Part shown: piece by piece, positions 1 to 5,858 of the stretch | Position numbering within the stretch: the first letter of the stretch is position 1 | Layout of the letters: every line of letters starts with the position of its first letter | Origin: Bacillota bacterium | Lineage (GTDB): Bacteria > Bacillota > Dethiobacteria > SKNC01 | Direction of reading: 5' to 3' | Assembly: GCA_007120745.1 (NCBI GenBank) | Contig: SKNC01000132.1 | Span: forward strand, 1 to 10,995 | DNA length: 10,995 bases | Position numbers and translations under genes: made by a program | Notes under the pieces: generated by a model | Told to the model about the DNA's origin: nothing | Databases searched by the model: none | What the model saw: only the letters and a program-made list of their open reading frames with translations

Positions 1-954
1 CGGGGATTTCTGCGTCCAAAGCTTTTTCGGCTTACGTTCCCGATTATTTTTTATCACATGGAAAGCCGCCTCCAAAATATTTCCCCGGGAACGGTAATTT
101 TCCTCCAGTTTAATTACCCGGGCTTCAGGGTAATCCTTTTCAAATTCCAGTATATTGCGAATGTCGGCACCCCGGAACTGATAAATTGACTGGTCATCAT
201 CTCCCACCACACAAAGGTTTCGATGCTTTTCCGTCAGCATCCTTACCAGCAGGTACTGGACCATGTTCGTGTCCTGATATTCATCTACCAGAACATAGCG
301 GTACCGGTCCTGGTATGCCTGTAAAATTTCCGGCTTCTCTCTAAACAGGCGAACCGTCAGCAGAAGTAAATCATCAAAATCCAGGCTGTTGCTGCTTTTC
401 AGCTTTTTTTGGTACAGGCAATAAATATCGCTGACTTTGCGGGAATAGAAATCTTCAGACTGCTGCTCGTACTGGTCTTCATCCAACAGGTCGTTTTTCG
501 CCTTGCTTATGATTCCCAAAATTTTACGGGGTTGATACTGCTGGGAATCCAGGTTCAGTTCTTTCAAACATTCTTTAATAACATTCAGCTGGTCCTGGGT
601 ATCAAAAATCACAAAGCTGCTCTCATAGCCCAGGTGGTTTATGGCTCCCCGAAGAATCCTGGCAGCCGCGGCATGAAAGGTTGACACCCAAATCCCGGGG
701 CTGTTCTTTAAAAGCCCGCTGACCCTGTCTTTCATTTCTTCCGCCGCCTTGTTGGTAAAAGTCAGGGCCATCACCTGTGCGGGACCGCACCTTCCTGTCA
801 TCAACAGGTATGCAATGCGGTGAGTCAGCACCCTGGTCTTTCCGCTGCCGGCTCCAGCCAAAATAAGCAGGGGACCCTCCGTGGTGGTTACCGCTTCCCT
901 CTGCTTTTCATTTAACCCCTTTAAAATTTCCTCCGTATACACTTCAAAACCCAT
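1..954 (-). CDS. pcrA: ATP-dependent DNA helicase PcrA/UvrD, N-terminal part (3' end outside window)
   Basis: Superfamily 1A 3'-to-5' DNA helicase acting in nucleotide excision repair, in removal of stalled transcription complexes or recombinases, and in rolling-circle plasmid replication. Reading from the ATG at 954, 318 codons stay open to the window edge; the complete family protein is about 720-750 residues, so roughly the first 40% is present. Visible motifs in order: Q motif LNEKQREAV (14-22), Walker A GAGSGKT (34-40), motif Ia ALTFTNKAAEEMK (63-75), motif Ib STFHAAAARILR (91-102), Walker B VLVDEYQDTN (221-230), motif III GDDDQSIYQFRGAD (251-264) and motif IV ENYRS (275-279). The start is supported by AAAGGGGAT, four bases upstream. 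It lies downstream of yerC as in the B. subtilis region, but no pcrB or yerD intervenes. The superfamily call is very secure. PcrA rather than a paralogous UvrD/Rep-type protein is inferred from neighbourhood and motif wording. Confidence 0.95.
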   Translation of the reverse strand, partial: MGFEVYTEEILKGLNEKQREAVTTTEGPLLILAGAGSGKTRVLTHRIAYLLMTGRCGPAQVMALTFTNKAAEEMKDRVSGLLKNSPGIWVSTFHAAAARILRGAINHLGYESSFVIFDTQDQLNVIKECLKELNLDSQQYQPRKILGIISKAKNDLLDEDQYEQQSEDFYSRKVSDIYCLYQKKLKSSNSLDFDDLLLLTVRLFREKPEILQAYQDRYRYVLVDEYQDTNMVQYLLVRMLTEKHRNLCVVGDDDQSIYQFRGADIRNILEFEKDYPEARVIKLEENYRSRGNILEAAFHVIKNNRERKPKKLWTQKSP

Positions 955-977
955 AAAAATCCCCTTTTTAAAAATGA

Positions 978-986
978 TATATACCA
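978..986 (-). promoter_or_regulatory. possible extended -10 promoter of pcrA
   Basis: On the minus strand the string TATGGTATATAT lies about 24 bases upstream of the pcrA ATG. TATATA (978-983) preceded by TGG (984-986) fits an extended -10 element. I find no convincing -35 hexamer 16-18 bases upstream, so the call rests on the extended -10 alone. The AT-rich stretch could be chance. Confidence 0.3.
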
Positions 987-997
987 TAACTCATTTC

Positions 998-1012
998 TCG
1001 CATTTTTTGCGA
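998..1012. repeat. short perfect inverted repeat TCGCA/TGCGA
   Basis: TCGCA (998-1002) and TGCGA (1008-1012) flank a five-base loop of T on the plus strand (A on the minus strand). It lies just upstream of the candidate pcrA -10. No T-run follows on either strand, so it is not a terminator. It could be a small operator or an incidental hairpin. Confidence 0.4.
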
Positions 1013-1050
1013 CAGTTGAGAACCGTCCCCGGTTGAGCGGTGCCAACGGG
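1013..1050. repeat. REP-like palindromic element, candidate
   Basis: This stretch contains AACCG (1021-1025) and CGGTT (1030-1034), a perfect inverted repeat around TCCC. The copies of GTTGAG at 1015-1020 and 1032-1037 are direct repeats. CCGGTTG (1029-1035) can also fold with CAACGGG (1044-1050) with one mismatch. Read on the minus strand it includes GGGGACGGTTCTCAACTGTC. From memory, strings beginning GGGGACGGTTCTC recur as dispersed intergenic repeats in Clostridia-type genomes, often near REP-associated (RAYT/IS200-like) transposases. Only one copy is in this window, so dispersal cannot be shown here. Confidence 0.35.
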
Positions 1051-1059
1051 TAAGTCTGC

Positions 1060-1106
1060 AAAAAATAAAATAGTTCAGAGATTCCGGTTTTTTCCCGGCA
1101 CTTCTC
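1060..1106 (-). terminator. possible weak intrinsic terminator between yerC and pcrA
   Basis: On the minus strand, GAGA and CCGG pair with CCGG and TCTC around a GAAAAAA loop, with an asymmetric AGTG/AA internal loop (stem parts at 1095-1106 and 1078-1087). A T-rich run follows, opposite the A tract at 1060-1070. The seven-base gap between stem and T-run and the internal loop make it weaker than the purD terminator. It would end transcripts coming from yerC. Confidence 0.3.
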
Positions 1107-1109
1107 CTC

Positions 1110-1157
1110 TGAACAGTGAACAGAACATGTTACACAGTAACACAGTAACAAAGTTAC
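1110..1157. repeat. iterated short repeats: TGAACAG x2 and four GTTAC/GTAAC units at 8-base period
   Basis: Two adjoining copies of TGAACAG (1110-1116, 1117-1123) are followed by the palindrome AACATGTT (1124-1131). Then come four pentamers on an exact 8-base spacing: GTTAC (1129-1133), GTAAC (1137-1141), GTAAC (1145-1149) and GTTAC (1153-1157), separated by ACA, ACA and AAA. GTTAC and GTAAC are reverse complements, so the outer and inner units form two back-to-back inverted repeats, each with a 3-base centre. The regular spacing could be an iterated protein-binding site, two small hairpins in RNA, or local slippage duplication. No function can be assigned. Confidence 0.6.
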
Positions 1158-1163
1158 AAAGCA

Positions 1164-1209
1164 TCAAATTCAAACGATTTGACAGGAGACCAGGTATTAT
1201 TGGCCTCCT
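1164..1209 (-). other. two consecutive hairpins starting at the yerC stop codon
   Basis: In minus-strand RNA, AGGAGGCCA (1201-1209) pairs with TGGTCTCCT (1184-1192) over nine base pairs, with one G-U wobble and an 8-base loop. It overlaps the yerC TAG codon (1208-1210). The next bases give a second stem, TCAAAT with ATTTGA (1164-1169 and 1177-1182) and a 7-base loop. Neither is followed by a U-run, so they are not standard terminators. They may protect the 3' end of yerC mRNA or form part of a structured pcrA leader. AGGAGG here looks like a ribosome-binding site but no start codon follows at a usable distance. Confidence 0.45.
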
Positions 1210-1519
1210 AATAATTTGGCTGCTCTTCTTCTGTCTTTAAGCGCTGCAGAACAATGTTATACCCACCGCTTCCATAAAATAAGTAGCGCTTTACCCGGCT
1301 GATGGTGGCTGTGCTGGCCCCGGTTTCTTTTTCTATTTGATTATAGGTATAGCCCTCCTGCAGCATTTTAGCCACCTCCAGCCTCTGAACCAGGGACTTC
1401 AATTCATTTATAGTGCAGAGGTCTTCAAAAAACTTATAACATTCTTCAATGTTTTCCAGAGAAAGAATGGCTTTAAACAGCTGGTCCATATATTTATCTT
1501 TTAAATTAGAGTTAAGCAT
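1208..1519 (-). CDS. yerC: TrpR-related DNA-binding protein, YerC/YecD family
   Basis: Small helix-turn-helix protein of the YerC/YecD family, related in fold to the tryptophan repressor TrpR; a soluble probable transcription regulator whose ligand and targets are not established to my knowledge. The 103 residues match the whole family length (B. subtilis YerC about 104). Recognisable segments are DQLFKAILSLENIEECYKFF near the N-terminus, LCTINELKSLVQRLEVAKML in the middle, and the helix-turn-helix EGYTYNQIEKETGASTATISRVKRYL (about residues 55-80), where GASTATISRVKR is the recognition part. I chose the ATG at 1519 because GGGGTGATC lies just upstream; a GTG three codons earlier (1528) is possible but sits inside that site. 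It is downstream of purD, separated by a terminator, and upstream of pcrA, echoing B. subtilis. A palindrome immediately upstream suggests autoregulation (inference). Confidence 0.93.
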   Translation of the reverse strand: MLNSNLKDKYMDQLFKAILSLENIEECYKFFEDLCTINELKSLVQRLEVAKMLQEGYTYNQIEKETGASTATISRVKRYLFYGSGGYNIVLQRLKTEEEQPNY

Positions 1520-1522
1520 AAG

Positions 1523-1529
1523 GATCACC
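1523..1529 (-). promoter_or_regulatory. ribosome-binding site deciding the yerC start
   Basis: GGTGATC on the minus strand is exactly complementary to the GATCACC segment at the 3' end of 16S rRNA. It places the start at the ATG at 1519 rather than at the upstream in-frame GTG (1528), which would overlap this site. Confidence 0.6.
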
Positions 1530-1533
1530 CCGG

Positions 1534-1549
1534 TTTACCCTCGGGTAAA
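1534..1549. promoter_or_regulatory. palindromic operator candidate upstream of yerC
   Basis: TTTACCC (1534-1540) and GGGTAAA (1543-1549) form a perfect 7+7 inverted repeat with a two-base centre, ending 15 bases before the yerC ATG and abutting its ribosome-binding region. A two-base centre is too short for a good RNA loop but normal for a dimeric regulator's operator. A possible -10 (AATAAT on the minus strand, near 1568) lies just upstream, without a clear -35. YerC itself, as a TrpR-like protein, is the obvious candidate binder (inference). Confidence 0.45.
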
Positions 1550-1650
1550 TTTTCATTCTTACGTTATTATTCTTTAGTCTTTTCAGAATTCCTGCTTATT
1601 CTTTGCTTTAAAGCGATAAACTGCTCTGCCTCCAGCATTAAAGTTTTTTA

Positions 1651-1690
1651 TTTCTGTAAAATAAAACCCCGCTGAAAAGGGGTTTATAAA
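1651..1690 (-). terminator. intrinsic terminator of the purine gene cluster, after purD
   Basis: Minus-strand RNA folds AAACCCC (1679-1685) with GGGGTTT (1664-1670) around an 8-base loop, followed directly by TATTTT. It lies about 70 bases beyond the purD stop and ends the pur transcript before yerC. The plus strand has no comparable T-run after the stem, so the signal is directional. Confidence 0.8.
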
Positions 1691-1753
1691 AGGTTTTATC
1701 TAATTGTTCGATTCAATAAATCTGCTGGTGCAGCATTTTTGCTTTGTAAAAGT

Positions 1754-3031
1754 CTATTCAAAAAATTTCAGGGCTTTCTGTCCGATATCCTTTCGGTACT
1801 GCACGCCCTGGAACTCTATGGATTCCACGGCTTCGTAAACGATCCGTAATGTCTCCGGCAGGCTTTGAGACCAGCCGGTCACCCCAAGAACCCGACCGCC
1901 GTTGGTAACAATTTTGCCCTCCTGGACGTTGGTTCCTGCGTGAAAGACCACAAGGTTATCTTTGCCTTTTTGTTTCTCCAGCCCCTGGATGGGCATTCCT
2001 TTCTGGTAAGAACCGGGGTAACCCCCGGAGGCCATAACCACGCATACGGCATACCCTTCATGCCACTGGGCCTTGACCTGGGAAAGCCGGCCTTCTACTA
2101 CCGCCTGCAGTATGGGAACCAGGTCTGATTCTAATAAAGGAATAACCACCTGGGCCTCGGGGTCCCCAAAGCGGCAGTTGAACTCCAGCACCTTCGGGCC
2201 CTTCTCGGTGAACATCAGCCCCGCATAGATTACCCCCGAATAAGAGCATCCCTCGACTTTTAAGCCCTGTACTGCGGGGATCAATATTTTTTCCTCCACA
2301 AACCGGGAAATTTCCGGCGTAACCAGCGGAGCCGGGGCATATGCCCCCATTCCCCCGGTGTTAGGCCCCCTGTCCCCGTCAAAAATCGGTTTGTGGTCCT
2401 GGGAGGAAACCATGGCCAGTATGCTTTCTCCGTCGGTGAATGCCAGGATAGAGGCCTCTTCTCCCCGCAGGCATTCCTCCACAATTAACCGGTTCCCGGC
2501 ATCCCCGAAGACCCGATCAATCATAATTTTTTTCACGGCCAGAAGAGCTTCTTCCTCCTCTTCACAGACGATGACTCCCTTACCGGCGGCCAGCCCTTCT
2601 GCCTTTACCACAACAGGGGTTCCCACCTCTTTGATGTATTGTTCCGCCTCCTGGGGGGAAGTAAAGGTTCTGTACTCTGCGGTAGGAATATTATATTTAA
2701 CCATTAAATCCTTGGCAAATACCTTGCTCCCCTCCAGCTGAGCCGCCTTCTTGTTGGGGCCAAAAATCTTCAAGCCTTTTTTCTGGAAAAGGTCCACAAT
2801 ACCTCTGGCCAGTGGGTCTTCCGGGCCCACTATGGTCAAGTCAATGTTTTGTTTCTCCGCAAAATCCGCCAGTCCCTGCAGGTCCTCTACAGGTATGGGA
2901 ACGCATTCCGCATCTTCGGCAATTCCGGCGTTGCCTGGAGCACAATATATTTTTTCCACCAGGGGACTCTGCTTCAGCTTCCACACCAGGGTGTGTTCTC
3001 TTCCGCCGCCGCCAACCACTAATATGCGCAA
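1754..3031 (-). CDS. purD: phosphoribosylamine--glycine ligase (GAR synthetase)
   Basis: Cytosolic ATP-grasp ligase for the second step of purine synthesis: phosphoribosylamine + glycine + ATP give GAR + ADP + phosphate. The 425 residues equal the normal family length. N-terminal domain: MRILVVGGGGREH (1-13), then GPEDPLARG (69-77). ATP-grasp domain: GPNKKAAQLEGSKVFAK (91-107), VVKAEGLAAGKGVIV (141-155), FDGDRGPNTGGMGAYAPAP (217-235) and the metal/ATP segment LEFNCRFGDPEAQ (282-294). The C-terminal domain ends with GGRVLGVTGWSQSLPETLRIVYEA. The start is a TTG at 3031: AAGGAGG sits eight bases upstream, and no ATG precedes the conserved first strand. It is the last gene of the cluster, 12 bases after purH, with a terminator downstream. 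Key segments are intact. Confidence 0.98.
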   Translation of the reverse strand: MRILVVGGGGREHTLVWKLKQSPLVEKIYCAPGNAGIAEDAECVPIPVEDLQGLADFAEKQNIDLTIVGPEDPLARGIVDLFQKKGLKIFGPNKKAAQLEGSKVFAKDLMVKYNIPTAEYRTFTSPQEAEQYIKEVGTPVVVKAEGLAAGKGVIVCEEEEEALLAVKKIMIDRVFGDAGNRLIVEECLRGEEASILAFTDGESILAMVSSQDHKPIFDGDRGPNTGGMGAYAPAPLVTPEISRFVEEKILIPAVQGLKVEGCSYSGVIYAGLMFTEKGPKVLEFNCRFGDPEAQVVIPLLESDLVPILQAVVEGRLSQVKAQWHEGYAVCVVMASGGYPGSYQKGMPIQGLEKQKGKDNLVVFHAGTNVQEGKIVTNGGRVLGVTGWSQSLPETLRIVYEAVESIEFQGVQYRKDIGQKALKFFE

Positions 3032-3038
3032 AAGGACC

Positions 3039-3045
3039 CCTCCTT
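3039..3045 (-). promoter_or_regulatory. strong ribosome-binding site of purD overlapping the purH stop
   Basis: AAGGAGG on the minus strand shares two bases with the purH TAA codon and lies eight bases before the TTG start of purD. The near-consensus site offsets the weak start codon and ties purD translation to the end of purH. Confidence 0.8.
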
Positions 3046-4591
3046 AGTGTTTAAAATATCTTCTGCCCGTAAAGAGCATGGTCATTCCATAAGAATCCGC
3101 CGTCTCGATAGCTTCTTTATCTTTTAAAGACCCACCGGGCTGAACCAGGGCTGTAACTCCTGCTCTGGCCGCTTCTTCCACGGTATCCGGGAAGGGGAAG
3201 AAAGCATCTGACGCCAGGGCGCTTCCCTTGGCTTTATCTCCTGCCTGCTCAATAGCAATTCGTGCTGCTCCCACCCGGTTCATTTGACCGGCACCCACTC
3301 CAATGGTCTGCAGTCCTTTTGCCAGGACAATAGCATTGGACTTCACGTGCTTGACTACCTTCATGCCGAAAACCAGGTCTTTCAGTTCGCTGTCCGTAGG
3401 CTTTCTTTTGGTGACAACCTGCCAGTCGGCGGCATCAAGGGGCACGATGTCCAAATCCTGGACCAGAAGCCCACCGGATACTTTTTTGTAATCGCTAACC
3501 TCCCGGTCCTGGGAAACCAATGTGGCCTGCAGCACCCGGATATCCTTTTTCGATTGAAACGCTTCCAGGGCTTCAGGGTCATACTCCGGAGCAATAATGA
3601 CTTCAATAAATATTTTTAAAATCTCCTCTGCGGTCTTTTTGTCCACCCGGGTATTGGCAGCAATAATACCTCCGAAAATGGAAACCGGGTCAGAATCATA
3701 GGCTTTCATATAAGCATCGTGCTGCTCTGCCGCTGTGCCTACGCCGCAGGGATTGGCATGCTTAACCGCAACGATGGTGGGCTCCGAGTACTCCTGCACC
3801 AGTTCCCAGGCTGCATTTGTATCGTTTATGTTGTTAAAGGAAAGCTCCTTGCCCTGGTGCTGGCGGGCAAAAGCAATGGAAGAAGGAACGGGATTGGCTT
3901 CCCGGTAAAAAACCGCCTGCTGCTGAGGATTTTCTCCATATCGCAGTTCCTGTACCTTCTTGTAATTTAAAAATAAGGTGTCCCTGAATTTTTCCTGGCC
4001 CGGAACCAGGCCTGAAAGATATCCGCTGATTACCGCATCGTATTCCGCAGTATGAGTAAAGGCTTCTACCGCCAGTTTAAAGCGGGTTTCGGAACTAAGG
4101 GAACCCTTTTCCTTCATTTCGTCTATGATTTCCTGGTACCGGGCGGGATTAACCACCACGGCTACATCCTGATAGTTTTTTGCGGCGGAACGCACCATGG
4201 TGGGCCCGCCGATATCGATGTTCTCAATGGCATCCTCCAGGGTAACTCCTTCTTTGGCTATGGTTTGTGCAAAGGGATAAAGGTTCACCACTACCAGATC
4301 AATGGGGGAAATGTCGTGTTCCGCCATCTGTTTTTGATGAAGCTCTTCTCCTCTCCGACCCAGGATTCCCCCGTGAATTTTTGGATGCAGGGTTTTAAGC
4401 CTTCCCTCCAGTATTTCCGGAAAACCGGTAACCTCAGAAACTGACTTTACCGGAACTCCCGCCTCCTCCAGAGATTTCTTGGTCCCCCCGGTGGAAAGGA
4501 TTTCAAAACCCAGTTCCGCCAAAGACCGGGCAAACTCTACCACTCCTGATTTGTCAGAAACGCTGATTAGTGCATACTTGGTGCTCATCAT
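3044..4591 (-). CDS. purH: bifunctional AICAR formyltransferase / IMP cyclohydrolase
   Basis: Catalyses the last two steps to IMP: 10-formyl-THF-dependent formylation of AICAR, then ring closure of FAICAR. From the ATG at 4591 the protein has 515 residues, the usual length. The N-terminal MGS-like cyclohydrolase domain shows ALISVSDKSGVVEFA, STGGTKKSLEEAGVPV and GRLKTLHPKIHGGILGRR (about 63-80). The transformylase domain has the catalytic KHANPCG (267-273), DSDPVSIFGGIIAANTRVD (about 289-307), SDAFFPFPDTVEEAARAGVTALVQPGGS (about 471-498) and the C-terminal FTGRRYFKH. The start is ambiguous among ATG 4591, ATG 4588 and GTG 4597; AAGGAAGGAAG upstream favours the ATGs, and family alignment (MSTKYALISV) slightly favours 4588. 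It precedes purD by 12 bases and is separated from purM by a 219-base spacer where purN might be expected. No key motif is missing. Confidence 0.98.
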   Translation of the reverse strand: MMSTKYALISVSDKSGVVEFARSLAELGFEILSTGGTKKSLEEAGVPVKSVSEVTGFPEILEGRLKTLHPKIHGGILGRRGEELHQKQMAEHDISPIDLVVVNLYPFAQTIAKEGVTLEDAIENIDIGGPTMVRSAAKNYQDVAVVVNPARYQEIIDEMKEKGSLSSETRFKLAVEAFTHTAEYDAVISGYLSGLVPGQEKFRDTLFLNYKKVQELRYGENPQQQAVFYREANPVPSSIAFARQHQGKELSFNNINDTNAAWELVQEYSEPTIVAVKHANPCGVGTAAEQHDAYMKAYDSDPVSIFGGIIAANTRVDKKTAEEILKIFIEVIIAPEYDPEALEAFQSKKDIRVLQATLVSQDREVSDYKKVSGGLLVQDLDIVPLDAADWQVVTKRKPTDSELKDLVFGMKVVKHVKSNAIVLAKGLQTIGVGAGQMNRVGAARIAIEQAGDKAKGSALASDAFFPFPDTVEEAARAGVTALVQPGGSLKDKEAIETADSYGMTMLFTGRRYFKH

Positions 4592-4618
4592 TACCACTTC
4601 CTTCCTTCATAAAGATGG

Positions 4619-4650
4619 CTGCTTCTATAGTTAGAGGCAGACTTTTATTT
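4619..4650 (+). terminator. terminator-like hairpin facing against the genes
   Basis: On the plus strand CTGCTTCT (4619-4626) pairs with AGAGGCAG (4633-4640) through eight pairs including one U-G wobble, with a six-base loop. It is followed by ACTTTTATTTTTATG. In minus-strand RNA the same wobble becomes a C-A mismatch and no U-run follows, so the signal is better as a plus-strand terminator. It lies about 28 bases upstream of the purH ATG and has no plus-strand gene to terminate. Confidence 0.35.
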
Positions 4651-4755
4651 TTATGTATTGTTTCCCGCCCCAACGTTCTCTACTCTTGAGACGAGCATCA
4701 ACCCAATAATGTATAATTTTTCTGAACAAAGTTCATCCAACAGGGCTTCTTTCAT
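4651..4755 (-). CDS. possible 34-residue small ORF in the purM-purH spacer
   Basis: An ATG at 4755, preceded by AGGAAAG six bases upstream, opens a 34-codon frame: MKEALLDELCSEKLYIIGLM, then LVSRVENVGAGNNT. The middle (LYIIGLMLV) is hydrophobic but short for a membrane helix. The frame is open further upstream into the end of purM, so openness alone means little. I recognise no family and it does not resemble PurN. It may be a real small protein, a remnant of a deleted gene, or chance. Confidence 0.2.
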   Translation of the reverse strand: MKEALLDELCSEKLYIIGLMLVSRVENVGAGNNT

Positions 4756-4810
4756 AGCAGGCTTTCCTACGAAAAAGTATGCCTTACCATAAATCAAACC
4801 TGTTACTTTT

Positions 4811-5854
4811 TCATGATAAAATTTCCTTAGAAATTTCAACACCCTCCCCGGAAACCACTTCACCCAGGGACCAGCCCTGTTTTCCGCCCCTGGAGATCGT
4901 CTCTAATATTTCTTTTTCCTCCCGGGCAGGCACCATCAGCATAAAACCAATTCCCATATTGAAGGTTCTAAACATTTCCCTGGGTTTTATACCGCCTTCC
5001 TCTTGAATCATGGAAAAAATTTCAGGAACGTTCCAGCCCCTGTTTATTACTGCACCAGTTCCCATAGGGAGCACCCGAGGGATATTCTCATAGAAACCTC
5101 CTCCGGTGATATGAACCATACCGTTTACGGTATGCTTTTTTAAAATTTCCAGGACTAATTCAGTGTAAATGGTAGTCGATTTTAACAGTTCTTCTCCTAG
5201 GATGCAGTTCAACCGGGGGATATACTCCTTAATTCGGTGCTCCTTTTCCTCCAGCAGCACCTTTCTTACCAGTGAGTAGCCGTTGCTGTGCAGTCCGGAA
5301 GATTCAATTCCGATAATTTTATCCCCCGGGGAAACCCGGCTGCCGTCAATTATTTTCTCCCTGTCTACCACTCCTACGGCAAAACCAGCCAGGTCATATT
5401 CTCCTGGACTATAAAATCCCGGCATTTCCGCGGTTTCACCCCCGATGAGGGCACAACCCGCCTGGCGGCAGCCCCGGGCAATACCCTGCACAATCTGAGC
5501 TGCCTGATCCGGTTCTAATTTTCCCACGGCCAGGTAATCCAGAAAAAACAAGGGCTCCGCCCCTAAAACAGCGATATCATTTACACACATGGCTACTAAA
5601 TCAATGCCCACGGTCCCGTGCCGGTCCATCAAAAAAGCAGCTTTGAGTTTTGTGCCCACTCCATCTGTTCCGGATACCAGGACTGGTTCTCTATATTTTT
5701 CCACATCCAGGGCAAATAATCCTCCAAAGCCACCGATATCCGTAAGGACCTCTTTCCGGTAGGTCTTCTGCACCCATCCTTTTATTTTATCCACTGCCTG
5801 GTTGGCAGCGTCAATATCCACTCCTGCTTTTTTGTAATCCATTTCTTCACTCAT
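4811..5854 (-). CDS. purM: phosphoribosylformylglycinamidine cyclo-ligase (AIR synthetase)
   Basis: Fifth step of purine synthesis: ATP-dependent closure of the imidazole ring of FGAM to AIR, by a soluble homodimer of the PurM/PurL/ThiL/HypE ATP-binding superfamily. The 347 residues match the family. Visible landmarks: the substrate/ATP loop SGTDGVGTKL (61-70), VNDIAVLGAEPLFFLDY (91-107), LIGGETAEMPGFY (137-149), SSGLHSNGYSLVR (185-197), HITGGGFYENIPRVLP (248-263) and FRTFNMGIGFML (285-296). The ATG at 5854 follows the purF stop by four bases and uses AAGGTGAT inside the last purF codons as ribosome-binding site, so translation is probably coupled to purF. The stop codon overlaps an ATGA that leads nowhere (see spacer). 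No key segment is missing. Confidence 0.98.
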   Translation of the reverse strand: MSEEMDYKKAGVDIDAANQAVDKIKGWVQKTYRKEVLTDIGGFGGLFALDVEKYREPVLVSGTDGVGTKLKAAFLMDRHGTVGIDLVAMCVNDIAVLGAEPLFFLDYLAVGKLEPDQAAQIVQGIARGCRQAGCALIGGETAEMPGFYSPGEYDLAGFAVGVVDREKIIDGSRVSPGDKIIGIESSGLHSNGYSLVRKVLLEEKEHRIKEYIPRLNCILGEELLKSTTIYTELVLEILKKHTVNGMVHITGGGFYENIPRVLPMGTGAVINRGWNVPEIFSMIQEEGGIKPREMFRTFNMGIGFMLMVPAREEKEILETISRGGKQGWSLGEVVSGEGVEISKEILS

Positions 5855-5858
5855 GGAA

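Larger units (their letters stand above)
4592..4810 (-). other. purM-purH spacer at the usual purN position; no purN present
   Basis: In many Bacillota purN lies here, often overlapping the purM stop by ATGA. This spacer begins with exactly that arrangement: the TGA of purM is within ATGA, but the frame reads ATG AAA AAG TAA and stops at once. I translated the remaining bases in all three minus frames and found none of the PurN hallmarks (ASGNGSNFQ-like start, HPSLLP, GITVH.V). Two features are listed separately: a possible 34-codon reading frame and a hairpin. The vestigial-start reading is inference; a chance ATGA is also possible. Confidence 0.6.

Noticed and set aside
1118..1133. GAAC...GTTAC as a LexA (SOS) box before pcrA
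   Set aside because: The Gram-positive LexA box needs GAAC and GTTC with four bases between; here the halves are two bases apart and the second half is GTTAC.
1110..1157. CRISPR-like short repeats
   Set aside because: Units are only 5-7 bases with 0-3 base spacing; far too short for CRISPR repeats and spacers.
1605..1614. Ten-base palindrome GCTTTAAAGC in the purD-yerC gap
   Set aside because: Short, AT-centred and not positioned relative to a clear promoter; expected by chance in this AT-rich spacer.
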